Positions 7,028-14,728 of a stretch of DNA of 28,429 bases are shown piece after piece (position 1 is the first letter of the stretch; each line of letters opens with the position of its first letter). The notes below the pieces were generated by a model that made no database searches, was not told where the DNA came from, and saw only the letters and a program-made list of their open reading frames with translations. This DNA is from a virus. The position numbers and the translations under genes were made by a program. Location: IMG/VR virus record IMGVR_UViG_3300045738_000201, positions 1 to 28,429 of that record, one strand, 5' to 3'.

Positions 7028-7564
7028 TCATCTTTTAGCATAGCCCTTCAGTATATCACCCCAATTTGAACGTCTTTCATCGGCGCTCATATCTACCCAG
7101 CTTTTATTTGTTGGGTTAGTTGATCGAGCAGGGGAGCCACTTGTAGGGACTACACTATTAATTTCTTTATTTAATTTATCAGTCAAAGTGCGAAGTTGAG
7201 CCACGGATAAATCTCCGAATGACTCTTTGTCTTCATCACTTAAACCATTAAGCAGTTCCTCACGGTAGGCATCTTCAGCACCTTTTAACCGAGTGTAATC
7301 GGTTTCCATTGAATCTATATGACCCTGCCTTTTCTCGGCAAGTTCTTTCCATTCGTTTTGTTCTACCAATCGTTTATCCTCTTGCTTTGCTATCTTAGAT
7401 TCCAGGTCAGCAAGTTTGGTTTCTGCTTCTTGTGCCCGTGTCCTATACTTTTTGCTTTCGGCTATGTAGCTACCGACATCGGGAGTCTCGGTAGTTTCAT
7501 TCTGGCTATCAGTTGCCATCTCTTGTACGTTATCTTGTACAGCTTCTTTAATCAATTCAGACAT
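7028..7564 (-). CDS. Scaffolding protein
   Basis: A 178-aa, highly charged protein. Residues about 32-95 form a long coiled coil (KYRTRAQEAETKLADLESKI and on), then a DEDKESFGDLSVAQL helix. A disordered link (VVPTSGSPARSTNPTN) leads to a basic C-terminal part (SWVDMSADERRSNWGDILKG). Acidic disordered start, coiled coil and small basic C-terminal domain match internal scaffolds that guide procapsid assembly and leave before packaging. Its place just before the major capsid gene is the standard one. Confidence 0.82.
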   Translation of the reverse strand: MSELIKEAVQDNVQEMATDSQNETTETPDVGSYIAESKKYRTRAQEAETKLADLESKIAKQEDKRLVEQNEWKELAEKRQGHIDSMETDYTRLKGAEDAYREELLNGLSDEDKESFGDLSVAQLRTLTDKLNKEINSVVPTSGSPARSTNPTNKSWVDMSADERRSNWGDILKGYAKR

Positions 7565-7594
7565 ACTGTCTCCATTTCAATTAGTTAAATTTAA

Positions 7595-8092
7595 TTAAAT
7601 TTCTATATTAAAAAAAACCTTTTTACGATAGAACTTTAAAATCCTATCATCTATCTCTGCATCTATGAAATCCCTGGCAAATTCCCAGTTCGCATCATTG
7701 AGTCCATAAATGTTCCGACGTGGCTTATTTAATCTCTTGGGAGGATTGGCATTTCCTAATACCTTTAAACCGGAGCGGTAATTTATTTCCACACTATTCT
7801 TTGTTGGCTTCTGTGCCTTGATGGAATTTAGCATTTCACCGGATGCCCTCAGATTAGGAGGTGAAACCTGCCTGCTGGAACTAACACCCTTGGGCGTTGC
7901 CTTCCCTGCTTTTTTTAGGATTGCATATTCCTTACTATATTTTTTAAACGGCTTACCCGTCGGGTCCTGGCTTACCCCCTTATCAGAGTCGGTAACAATC
8001 CGGGTTGCTAACTTACCGCCCAGTTTCAACCAGTCAGCCCGGACTCCCTTTATAATCTTTTCCGGTTTAAAATTTTTCACTTTACCTCCCAA
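7595..8092 (-). CDS. Virion morphogenesis protein, Mu gpG / HK97 gp10-like
   Basis: A 165-aa basic protein with the family's usual signature order: GKPFKKYSKEYAILKKAG (PF-x-x-YS-x-x-Y), then PPNLRASGEMLNSI (L-x-x-SG-x-ML), then PRRNIYGLND near the C-terminus. This matches phage virion morphogenesis proteins (gpG-like, PF05069-type), which act in head completion or tail joining. It overlaps the end of the MuF gene by 16 bases. In other phages this family lies near portal/MuF genes, as here. Confidence 0.72.
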   Translation of the reverse strand: MGGKVKNFKPEKIIKGVRADWLKLGGKLATRIVTDSDKGVSQDPTGKPFKKYSKEYAILKKAGKATPKGVSSSRQVSPPNLRASGEMLNSIKAQKPTKNSVEINYRSGLKVLGNANPPKRLNKPRRNIYGLNDANWEFARDFIDAEIDDRILKFYRKKVFFNIEI

Positions 8093-8766
8093 CTATGACG
8101 ACAGTTAAATCCACCCCTAACCCCAAAGGGAGTATCTGAAGGTATTTCTGATTCTATGTAGCCATCTTTGGGTTCATTAGATTTAGTAGATTTACATTCA
8201 TCTCGTGTAAAATCATCCTGAGGTCCAACGTAGATCCATTTAACATCCTGTCCTTCAAAAACCTTGAAACGGCTCATATCATCAAAGATCTTAATTCCAT
8301 CATAGACCATAACATTCAACTGGTGCGTTGCCAACTTGCTTCCTACCATGTTACCCGTTACCTCGCTTATTGATGCCCCGCCATAGAGACCCCTGAACAA
8401 TTGGTTTTTCAGTTCAGAAGCATACCTGTCAGCGTGTCCTAATAGTCTCTTGTAATCCATGTCCCTTAAAACCTCTAACCCTTCAACACTCGCCCCAGCT
8501 AACGGATCAATGCCTCGCTTTCTTGCTTCTTTTACTGCTGCCGCTAACATCTTCGTATACTCTCCATCAAACTTATCAAGCGCAGATCCATAGCCCCTGT
8601 CTATAATCTCCTGAAAGAAATTTAATTGAGATGTTGCCTTTATTAATTCCGTATCCGACATCTTCTTCAATTTGACGACCAACTTCTTCAGGTCTTGCTC
8701 AAAGGATTTTTCCAGTAAGTTAATCTCCGCAATAAATGTATCTACGGCAGGCTGTACGTTAGGCAT
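8077..8766 (-). CDS. Minor head protein, MuF-type
   Basis: A 229-aa protein with a helical N-terminal two-thirds. The C-terminal MuF-like domain has YVGPQDDFTRDECKS followed by GGFNCRHSWEV; the N-C-R-H motif at residues 221-224 is the hallmark of Mu gpF/SPP1 gp7-type minor head proteins. The conserved Asp, Cys and His residues suggest metal binding. These proteins associate with the portal inside the head and help DNA transit. It overlaps the portal gene by 8 bases. Many MuF proteins are longer or carry toxins; this one is the minimal form. Confidence 0.82.
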   Translation of the reverse strand: MPNVQPAVDTFIAEINLLEKSFEQDLKKLVVKLKKMSDTELIKATSQLNFFQEIIDRGYGSALDKFDGEYTKMLAAAVKEARKRGIDPLAGASVEGLEVLRDMDYKRLLGHADRYASELKNQLFRGLYGGASISEVTGNMVGSKLATHQLNVMVYDGIKIFDDMSRFKVFEGQDVKWIYVGPQDDFTRDECKSTKSNEPKDGYIESEIPSDTPFGVRGGFNCRHSWEVK

Positions 8767-10108
8767 TTAGTATCTTCTGAAACTCAGACTCAGGCTTAAT
8801 GGCTTCGGCGGTCATCCTTGTCTCCCTATTCACCTCTGCCATTTTCCGTTCAAGCTGTTGGTCATTCATATCCGGGTTAAAATATAATAATAGATCCCGG
8901 TGTGACATTATACCATTAGCAAGTTTCCAATCAAGCCACGCCCGTTCTTCCTGTGGCGACATAGGGTAGGATACCTCACCAAAATCAACAGAATAATCCT
9001 CAGACAATGTCATTGCATTATGCGTCTCAAGGATAGTCCTGTCTATTTTATATCTCTCATGCTCCCATTCCCGGAATAGGGACTCATCGGTTTCCCTTGA
9101 TTCGAGGTTCTCTATTTCAAGGATTCTCAATGCCTCGCCACTCGGAATATTACCCCCTGACTCACCCCATCTGATTCTTAGTTGGTTATTCTCGGCAGTT
9201 TGATTTGCCATAGACTTAACCGCTTCAATTAGCTCTGTTATTGTACCGCCGGGAGTTACATAAGTAAATGATGCACCTTCTGGCAGAATTAATGCGTGGT
9301 CGATTCCACTTTTTAATTTAGCCTGACCTTCATCAATTCCGGTAAAGACAGGTTGCCCTAATCTGAACCTAACGGATAGGGCTATTTCAGTCATAGCTAA
9401 ACCGATATGCAACCCAGCCCTCACAACGTCGTAAGCATTAGAAGTGTATTCTACCTTACTGATGGGATTGATTCCATAGGGATTGGTCATGTCTTCATTT
9501 CCAATAACTGCGTACCTTTGCCCTTTCCCATTAAACTCAAAGTGCATCCCTGGAACATCATCCCTATCCTCGCTCCAGAATACATATCTCTTGCTTGTAT
9601 CGCCGGACTCTATTTCATAGGCATAGCCATACGGCTCCGAATCGCCAGTAAAATAAAACTCCTTAACGCTGGGCAAGATCTCATATTCAATTCTTTGCCT
9701 TCTTTCGTTGTATCTTGTTTTCATCCAACAACTACCCAGCAACCAACTCAACTCAGCGAACTCCCTTGTCTTACTGTTTATCTTATAGGTAACGGAGTTG
9801 TATTCTTCGCTTATTTCTCCGTTAATTAATCTTTGAGGCGGTTCCTTATAAAGCATCATCCTTGCCCTGGCAAATCTCGGCACACAAGACTGCACGAATG
9901 GCGGCACTTGACTTAGGCTATCCGAAGCAAACCACGGTTCAATATGACTATCTAAATTCTGATTATAATAGAAATCCAGACTCTCCATTAGATTGGAGTT
10001 CTGATTGTTGAGATAATTATTATAGGCTTTTCTTACACTTTCTAAGACTATCGCCTCTGATAGCTCGGGGATTACAACCCGATTAACTGATCTGCCGAAA
10101 TTGTACAT
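8759..10108 (-). CDS. Portal protein
   Basis: A 449-aa protein of usual portal length, placed between the large terminase and the MuF protein. Typical features: an N-terminal helical start, the segment PFVQSCVPRFARARMMLYKE (entry to the wing), ISKVEYTSNAYDVVRAGLHI in the stem region, then a long helical part with ENNQLRIRWGESGGNIPSGE and a DESLFREWEHERYKIDRT crown-side helix. The portal is the dodecameric ring through which DNA is packaged and released. Assignment rests on size, helix pattern and synteny. Confidence 0.85.
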   Translation of the reverse strand: MYNFGRSVNRVVIPELSEAIVLESVRKAYNNYLNNQNSNLMESLDFYYNQNLDSHIEPWFASDSLSQVPPFVQSCVPRFARARMMLYKEPPQRLINGEISEEYNSVTYKINSKTREFAELSWLLGSCWMKTRYNERRQRIEYEILPSVKEFYFTGDSEPYGYAYEIESGDTSKRYVFWSEDRDDVPGMHFEFNGKGQRYAVIGNEDMTNPYGINPISKVEYTSNAYDVVRAGLHIGLAMTEIALSVRFRLGQPVFTGIDEGQAKLKSGIDHALILPEGASFTYVTPGGTITELIEAVKSMANQTAENNQLRIRWGESGGNIPSGEALRILEIENLESRETDESLFREWEHERYKIDRTILETHNAMTLSEDYSVDFGEVSYPMSPQEERAWLDWKLANGIMSHRDLLLYFNPDMNDQQLERKMAEVNRETRMTAEAIKPESEFQKILNA

Positions 10109-10155
10109 TTTTCTTTTTCCTTTTATAATATTGGATTGATGTTATTTAGCATTGA

Positions 10156-11358
10156 TTACCATTTCAATGCTGAGCCTACCATCCTACGGATAGGGAACTT
10201 ATGACTAATGGCATACGAACAAGCATCCAGGGCATGGGTAAGATCCACCTGAGATTTATCCAGTCCACCCCGTCTATCCCTTTGACATTGTTCAAGGTCT
10301 TTAATTAAATAGATACAGGAAGGATCAACAGTCATTCCAATATTCCCCTCTGCATCCTTGAGCTTGCGGTTCAGGGCATTTAATCTATCTATGTGGCTGG
10401 GGTGGGATGCCTTGGCTATTATTAGAAATCCGTGGTCTCTCAGGATTTGGTGATCACTTCTTCTTGACGTGGTTGACCTGGCTTTTCCAGCAGGGTCGGG
10501 ATAACACTCAATGTTAGGTGCAATCTTCTTCATTTCAATAGCCAGTTCTTCTGTATTACTATTCTTCAGCCTTACCTCATCAAAGAAATGTATTGTACTA
10601 TCGGTGTACTCTGTAGCAAGTACCGCTGTATTATAGTCTACATTATGGTCAACCCCCCACCATAGCTTATTAGATAATTCCCTTGCCTTGGTGCAATGGA
10701 TACTCCTATCGAAGTTCCACGCTGCACGATTTCCGGTGGTCTCAAAGGATGCTTCGAACTCCTGCTTAAATATGGCTTCATCCATAGTCCTCTTAGCCCT
10801 TTCTATTTCTTCTTCAGGAACCCAGCCACCTTGTAAGGTAGTAAACTGCCAACTTCTCCAATCGTCCTCACCCTGTCCCCTCTGGTATAGATCGTACATA
10901 ATATCGAACCCTGAAGGTGTTCCTATGAATAGAGCCTCACCTTGTGTTGTTGTGAGCATGGGGTAAATGATCTCCTCCCATACATGGGGCTTTATATATG
11001 CCATCTCATCCATTACGCACTTAGTTAATTCGACCCCCCTTAGATTATTCTCATTATCGGCACCCTTAACTGCTAACTCTGCACCGTTCCCAAAGGTTAC
11101 GCTCATCTCTGATTCATTTAGCTTGGCTCCATTAAAGGAATGGAACATCTGCCTCAATACGGGAAAGACAATCATCTTGCCCTGTCGGTAAGTCGGTGTA
11201 ATGAACCATCGGCGTTCGTTAGGTTTAAATGCATCCTTCAGTAGATACATAAGACTCAATGTAGTCTTACCCCACCTACGACCAGCAACAATAACCTTGA
11301 ACCTGGCAGGATCTCTAAGTATGTCCCGCCTTGTTTCGTTAAGCGTCCAGCTAATCAT
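10156..11358 (-). CDS. terL: Terminase large subunit
   Basis: A 400-aa packaging ATPase/nuclease. The Walker A motif AGRRWGKTT is at residues 25-33 and the Walker B motif CVMDE at 114-118, with the coupling segment FIGTPSG at 144-150. The C-terminal RNase-H-like nuclease has its first acidic residue in WWGVDHN (D237), the second in YPDPAG (near 286) and the last in DLTHALDACSYA (near 375-383). It drives DNA translocation into the head and cuts concatemers. It overlaps the small subunit by 8 bases. Whether packaging is headful (pac) or cos cannot be told from motifs alone. Confidence 0.95.
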   Translation of the reverse strand: MISWTLNETRRDILRDPARFKVIVAGRRWGKTTLSLMYLLKDAFKPNERRWFITPTYRQGKMIVFPVLRQMFHSFNGAKLNESEMSVTFGNGAELAVKGADNENNLRGVELTKCVMDEMAYIKPHVWEEIIYPMLTTTQGEALFIGTPSGFDIMYDLYQRGQGEDDWRSWQFTTLQGGWVPEEEIERAKRTMDEAIFKQEFEASFETTGNRAAWNFDRSIHCTKARELSNKLWWGVDHNVDYNTAVLATEYTDSTIHFFDEVRLKNSNTEELAIEMKKIAPNIECYPDPAGKARSTTSRRSDHQILRDHGFLIIAKASHPSHIDRLNALNRKLKDAEGNIGMTVDPSCIYLIKDLEQCQRDRRGGLDKSQVDLTHALDACSYAISHKFPIRRMVGSALKW

Positions 11359-11689
11359 TTATGACCATTACTTGAATGGGCTCCGATTTAGTAATCCTTT
11401 CCTGGCGTTCCAATGCCTTGCCTTCCAGCCGCTCTACAATGAACTGTATTGCCCTTAGATCGCCCCCCTCGGCTAATTGAAACAGTTTAGCGATGACTAT
11501 CTCCCTCCTTTCTTTTTCGTCCACCTTGCTAAAACTAAAATCTTTTATCAGGTCTGTATAGGCATTCCGTCTTCCATTAAGGTTCCCAGACTCGCCTTTC
11601 TTCCATCTATTGCCGAGCGTATTCCCCTTTGCAAAGCCCCCCGTTTCCTTGTGCTGCTTATGTTTGTTCTGTGTTTCTTTATCTGCCAT
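11351..11689 (-). CDS. terS: Terminase small subunit-like (DUF5681-type N-terminus)
   Basis: A 112-aa protein. The N-terminus GNRWKKGESGNLNGRR matches the F-x-x-GxSGNPxGRP motif of DUF5681 proteins encoded directly before TerL in many phages. It is followed by a helical region (ERREIVIAKLFQLAEGGDLR) and a C-terminal basic/acidic tail. It probably binds phage DNA at the packaging start and hands it to TerL. The ribosome binding site is weak (GGGGA is 13 bases from the ATG). A CCCCTGGGG palindrome lies at about 11705-11713 just ahead. Confidence 0.75.
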   Translation of the reverse strand: MADKETQNKHKQHKETGGFAKGNTLGNRWKKGESGNLNGRRNAYTDLIKDFSFSKVDEKERREIVIAKLFQLAEGGDLRAIQFIVERLEGKALERQERITKSEPIQVMVIND

Positions 11690-11734
11690 GATTTAATAAC
11701 TATCCCCAGGGGTTTGGTTTGGTTCCCTTGGTTC

Positions 11735-11824
11735 TTATCTTTTTTTAGTGGAACGGGATTTCTTTGTTTTCTTTTTAGATGGACGTCCTTTCTTAGATCC
11801 GTATGTTCCTTTACCTTTGGGCAT
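11735..11824 (-). CDS. 29-aa basic protein of the KGKGTYGSKxGRP type
   Basis: A very short gene: ATG at 11824-11822, TAA at 11737-11735, with AAGGA seven bases ahead of the start. The peptide begins MPKGKGTYGSKKGRP and continues as a Lys/Ser/Arg tail. I recall near-identical mini proteins in many environmental and enteric phages, where they are often missed. It is the first gene after the early/late terminator and precedes terS. The strong positive charge suggests nucleic-acid or virion binding; the function is unknown. Confidence 0.75.
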   Translation of the reverse strand: MPKGKGTYGSKKGRPSKKKTKKSRSTKKR

Positions 11825-11892
11825 AGTAATTCCTTATAATTTTACTTTATAATTTAAAAACATTTCCCATAGTATTAAAAATCTTTTATATA
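11825..11892 (-). promoter_or_regulatory. AT-rich leader of the late operon, possible promoter
   Basis: About 68 bases between the terminator and the first head-operon gene are very AT-rich. On the minus strand they contain two TATAA-like boxes (AATTATAAAG and AATTATAAGG). No convincing -35 box is visible, so a phage-encoded or activator-dependent late promoter is possible. The position, right after a terminator and ahead of the head genes, is the main argument. Confidence 0.3.
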
Positions 11893-11925
11893 ATAAAAAA
11901 GCCCCAGAATTACCCGAGGCTTTTT
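11893..11925 (-). terminator. Rho-independent terminator ending the early operon
   Basis: In the minus-strand transcript AAAAAGCCTCGGG, loop TAATT, then CTGGGGCTTTTTT form a stem with A/U flanks, with a run of U on the 3' side (plus-strand aaaaaa at 11895-11900). It lies 17 bases after the stop of the 36-aa gene. Because the stem is flanked by A and T runs it may also work in the other direction, but no plus-strand genes are seen. It divides early genes from head genes. Confidence 0.8.
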
Positions 11926-11941
11926 ATTGATTGTTTTATTG

Positions 11942-12052
11942 TCACTTTCTCGCTTCATTTATCCGTTTGATTAAAGATTCATTCTCTTTCAAGAGTGCTA
12001 AATACTTGTCTTGTAGTTCGATGTGTTTATCTTGCAGCTCGATATGTGTCAT
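11942..12052 (-). CDS. 36-aa coiled-coil mini protein with a duplicated heptad
   Basis: ATG at 12052-12050 with AAGGAG eight bases ahead, stop TGA at 11944-11942. The peptide begins MTHIELQDKHIELQDKYLAL. HIELQDK occurs twice in tandem, matching a 21-base DNA duplication, and the rest continues as an amphipathic helix. It would form a short coiled coil. It is the last gene of the early operon, just before the terminator. The function is unknown. Confidence 0.65.
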   Translation of the reverse strand: MTHIELQDKHIELQDKYLALLKENESLIKRINEARK

Positions 12053-12053
12053 T

Positions 12054-12218
12054 TTATTTCTCCTTCTTTTTTCTTCTTTTCTCTTTTAAAAATTCATTTC
12101 TTAATTTTAAATATTTTTTAAGAATTTTACCATCTTCATATCTGATTTCTAAGTGTGAGTAGGTTGTGTCATCAACATTGTCTGATGTTAGAAAATCAAT
12201 AAATTCGGTTGCTCTCAT
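12054..12218 (-). CDS. 54-aa basic-tailed ORFan (start moved inward)
   Basis: The open frame extends up to 12407, but that longer version lies wholly inside the zinc-ribbon gene and has no ribosome binding site. The ATG at 12218-12216 has GGAGG nine bases ahead and overlaps the preceding stop by 23 bases, giving 54 residues. The protein starts MRATEFIDFLTSDN and ends in a lysine/arginine helix (FLKEKRRKKKEK). It is unrecognised. The charged tail suggests nucleic-acid contact, inferred only. Confidence 0.6.
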   Translation of the reverse strand: MRATEFIDFLTSDNVDDTTYSHLEIRYEDGKILKKYLKLRNEFLKEKRRKKKEK

Positions 12219-12459
12219 TTTCCACTTCCTCCAAAATATTATGATTCTCCTTATTGTCAATAGATTCTTGTGTACCATCAAAGTATTCCATCTTAAAGTC
12301 ACAGTCATCATCTCCACACCATATAGCAGTCTCATCGTCCCCTGTAAGGATACACCTATTAATATTCCATCTGATAAACTCCTTTGTCTTAATGTAAATC
12401 TCTGCATATCTTACTAATTTATCTGACCCACATAATGGGCATTTCAATATATCTTTCAT
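12196..12459 (-). CDS. Zinc-ribbon protein (Lar-like layout)
   Basis: An 87-aa protein with CPLCGSDK at residues 7-14 (C7, C10) and a second pair in IWCGDDDCDF (C48, C53), followed by an acidic helix. The CPxCG start resembles small phage zinc-ribbon proteins such as the restriction-alleviation protein Lar, but the second knuckle spacing (C-x4-C) is not the usual one. It lies beside two DNA methyltransferases, which makes an anti-restriction role thinkable but unproven. The site AAAGGAGAAATAAA precedes the ATG. Confidence 0.65.
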   Translation of the reverse strand: MKDILKCPLCGSDKLVRYAEIYIKTKEFIRWNINRCILTGDDETAIWCGDDDCDFKMEYFDGTQESIDNKENHNILEEVENESNRIY

Positions 12460-12477
12460 TTTATTTCTCCTTTAATT

Positions 12478-13338
12478 CTATCCGAATAATGTTATATTTT
12501 CTTCATGGAATGTTGCAAAACCACGTTCTTTTATTTCATCATTTACGGTTTTATTTTTTTCAATCCATGCTTTCGCCTGTTTGTGAAAATCCTTTTTAAT
12601 TTCAAATCCATATGCCTTGCGATTTAAATTGTTTGCGGCGATCAATGTAGAACCACTACCAGCCAATGGATCAATTACTACTTCGCCTTCATCTGTAAAT
12701 ATTTTAATTAGTTTTTCCAATAGTTTAATGGGTTTTTGTGTTGGATGTATTTTCTCATACAATTCGTTTTTATCGTCAGTCTCCCAATCCATGACATTAA
12801 ATACCATTTTCCCGTTATTATTGAATTTTGGCAGCTTATCTCTATAAAAAACTAATGCATATTCAGCGTTTCCCACAATTCTCATATTTGCTTTTAATAC
12901 TTGTGCTGAAAAGTTTTTGCGGAAAACTAAATTGATATGTCCGTTTATTCCATATCTTTTAGCAAGTTCTATTAAATACATTTGCTGATTAAAAGCACAA
13001 AAAACAATCATCGCTGGTGCTTGTCCTCTTTGCTTTGGTTCTTTTCTCATCATTTTACTGCAAAAATGCATAAATTCTGCTGGTTTGAAATTTTTATCTG
13101 TATCAAAAAATTCTTTCCCGGCTAATTCACTTTGTCCGTTTTTATTATCACCTCCCACATACCAAGCCGGATTTGATCCATAGGCATTTATGCCTACATT
13201 ATACGGAATGTCCGCAATGACTAATTGAGCTTTCGGAATCCCATATCCTTTGAAATTCTGATAATGGTCATTAAATAATTTGCAAGGATATTGCCTAATT
13301 CCATCTCTATTTGATTCATTTTTCATTTTATTTCTCAT
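12478..13338 (-). CDS. DNA methyltransferase, beta class (N4/N6), DIPY type
   Basis: A 286-aa SAM-dependent DNA methyltransferase. Motif IV is ADIPYNVG (residues 42-49; DIPY in place of the usual D/S-P-P-Y). The conserved HPTQKP box precedes motif I, DPLAGSGSTLIAA (from residue 223). Catalytic motif before SAM motif defines the beta class. It would methylate adenine-N6 or cytosine-N4 in a specific sequence, protecting phage DNA or marking strands. No partner restriction endonuclease is seen, so it is an orphan enzyme. GGGGAG lies seven bases before the first ATG, which supports that start over the M at residue 5. Confidence 0.88.
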   Translation of the reverse strand: MRNKMKNESNRDGIRQYPCKLFNDHYQNFKGYGIPKAQLVIADIPYNVGINAYGSNPAWYVGGDNKNGQSELAGKEFFDTDKNFKPAEFMHFCSKMMRKEPKQRGQAPAMIVFCAFNQQMYLIELAKRYGINGHINLVFRKNFSAQVLKANMRIVGNAEYALVFYRDKLPKFNNNGKMVFNVMDWETDDKNELYEKIHPTQKPIKLLEKLIKIFTDEGEVVIDPLAGSGSTLIAANNLNRKAYGFEIKKDFHKQAKAWIEKNKTVNDEIKERGFATFHEENITLFG

Positions 13339-13382
13339 TTAATTCTCCCCCCGCAAGGATGCACCTTCCATTGTTAGCCATT

Positions 13383-13565
13383 TCATTCATCATCATCATT
13401 TAGTGATAATGCCTGCTTTTTAGCGGGGGGGGAAATTTGTTTAACGCTTATTCTGTATTGCTTACCGCAGATCATAACCGTAGCAAATTCCTTGTCAATC
13501 TGGACCAGTTCACCCGTGTGACGTGTGCCATATAATTCAACCCTGACTCTGTCGCTTTTTTTCAT
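13383..13565 (-). CDS. 60-aa SH3/KOW-like beta-barrel protein
   Basis: A small protein with a strand pattern like KOW or SH3 folds: DRVRVELYGTRHTGELVQID, then FATVMICGKQYRISVKQI, then a disordered tail (SPPAKKQALSLNDDDE). The start overlaps the stop of the larger methyltransferase as ATGA. A run of eight C on the coding strand (13424-13431 region) encodes the SPP of the tail and could slip. Located between two methyltransferases, it may help DNA binding, but no function is known. Confidence 0.6.
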   Translation of the reverse strand: MKKSDRVRVELYGTRHTGELVQIDKEFATVMICGKQYRISVKQISPPAKKQALSLNDDDE

Positions 13566-14713
13566 GCGAATAATTCTCTTTGTGCAAACCGCTTTTCTGC
13601 TATCTTAACATATTCTGGATTCAATTCTATTCCTATCCACTTACGTCCCAGCCTCTGTGCTACCCATCCAGTTGTACCAGATCCAAAGAATGGGTCAAGG
13701 ACAATTTGTGGAACTCTGTCAGCGTCGCAGGAGCAAGTTGGTTGCCATCCAATATGTGTTTTTTCTAATACCTTCCCGCCACTATTAAATGAACCTCTGA
13801 CTCCATGATCAATCATATTATCACCCATCGGACCCTTTCCACTTTCATCATAAGTTCTACCACCCATCATAACAGCCGACCTCCCATCCGGTGAAGTAGC
13901 CTGTATGATTTTAGTATGCGCTTTCCCACACTCCGAACACTCTCCATATTCACTCGTCCCCGCCTTAATACAAATCGTTGGTAATTCTTCAGGAAATACA
14001 GCGAAATGTGCATCCTTATATGGTTTGGTATTGATCTTCCAGACAGATCGTTTGTTTCTTGTTTCGAACTCCATATCTCTCTCTCTTGTTAATCCATTGT
14101 GTATGTTTTCTCTATCTTTAGAGTTATTTACATTCATAGGATTATTCCCACCCCACCCTCCACCTACTGCCTTTTCTTTTATAGCATCATTATCATAGAA
14201 ATACTGTGCTGATTTGGTTAAAAGGAATATGTATTCATGCGATTTCGTGCATCTATCTGTTACTGATTCAGGCATGGGGTTAGGCTTGTGCCAGATAATG
14301 TCTTGCCTTAAATACCATCCATCAGCTTGTAATGCAAAAGCAACTCTCCACGGTATACCGACAAGGTCTTTTGTTTTTAATCCCACTGGAACTCTTTGCC
14401 CTCCTCCAAGTTTTCCAGCATTTGTTTTTTGTTTTGGTGAATATTTAATGACTCTATCACCATCCGATTGGTTTGAAGCGTAACTATCCCCCAAATTCAA
14501 CCACACCGTACCATCATCTTTTAATACTCGCCTAACTTCACGAAATACCTTCACCATATTCTCTACATATTCTTCTGGCGTTGCTTCAAGTCCGAGTTGT
14601 CCATCGGTTCCATAATCACGGAGTCCCCAATACGGTGGCGAAGTCACTACACATTGAATAGAATCAGATTCAATCTCTTTCAGTTTGTCGTTTACGTTTC
14701 CCTGAAGAATCAT
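13562..14713 (-). CDS. DNA methyltransferase, beta class, SPPY type
   Basis: A 383-aa SAM-dependent DNA methyltransferase. Motif IV is TSPPYWGLRDYG (SPPY at residues 25-28), which is common in cytosine-N4 and some adenine-N6 enzymes. Motif I is DPFFGSGTTGWVAQ from residue 340, followed by IGIELNPEY. The central part carries a possible zinc knuckle (CSECGKAH and later CSCD) within the target-recognition region. With the DIPY enzyme and the 60-aa gene it forms a coupled three-gene cassette (ATGA overlap). No restriction nuclease is encoded nearby, so it probably serves to evade host restriction or regulate DNA. Confidence 0.9.
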   Translation of the reverse strand: MILQGNVNDKLKEIESDSIQCVVTSPPYWGLRDYGTDGQLGLEATPEEYVENMVKVFREVRRVLKDDGTVWLNLGDSYASNQSDGDRVIKYSPKQKTNAGKLGGGQRVPVGLKTKDLVGIPWRVAFALQADGWYLRQDIIWHKPNPMPESVTDRCTKSHEYIFLLTKSAQYFYDNDAIKEKAVGGGWGGNNPMNVNNSKDRENIHNGLTRERDMEFETRNKRSVWKINTKPYKDAHFAVFPEELPTICIKAGTSEYGECSECGKAHTKIIQATSPDGRSAVMMGGRTYDESGKGPMGDNMIDHGVRGSFNSGGKVLEKTHIGWQPTCSCDADRVPQIVLDPFFGSGTTGWVAQRLGRKWIGIELNPEYVKIAEKRFAQRELFA

Positions 14714-14728
14714 CTCGTCAATAAATCC

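Noticed and set aside
11705-11713. CCCCTGGGG palindrome before terS as a packaging site
   Set aside because: A nine-base palindrome alone is not evidence; no repeats or other pac/cos signs around it.
12054-12407. 117-codon version of the gene ending at 12054
   Set aside because: The first 63 codons lie inside the zinc-ribbon gene and have no ribosome binding site; the inner ATG at 12218 has GGAGG.
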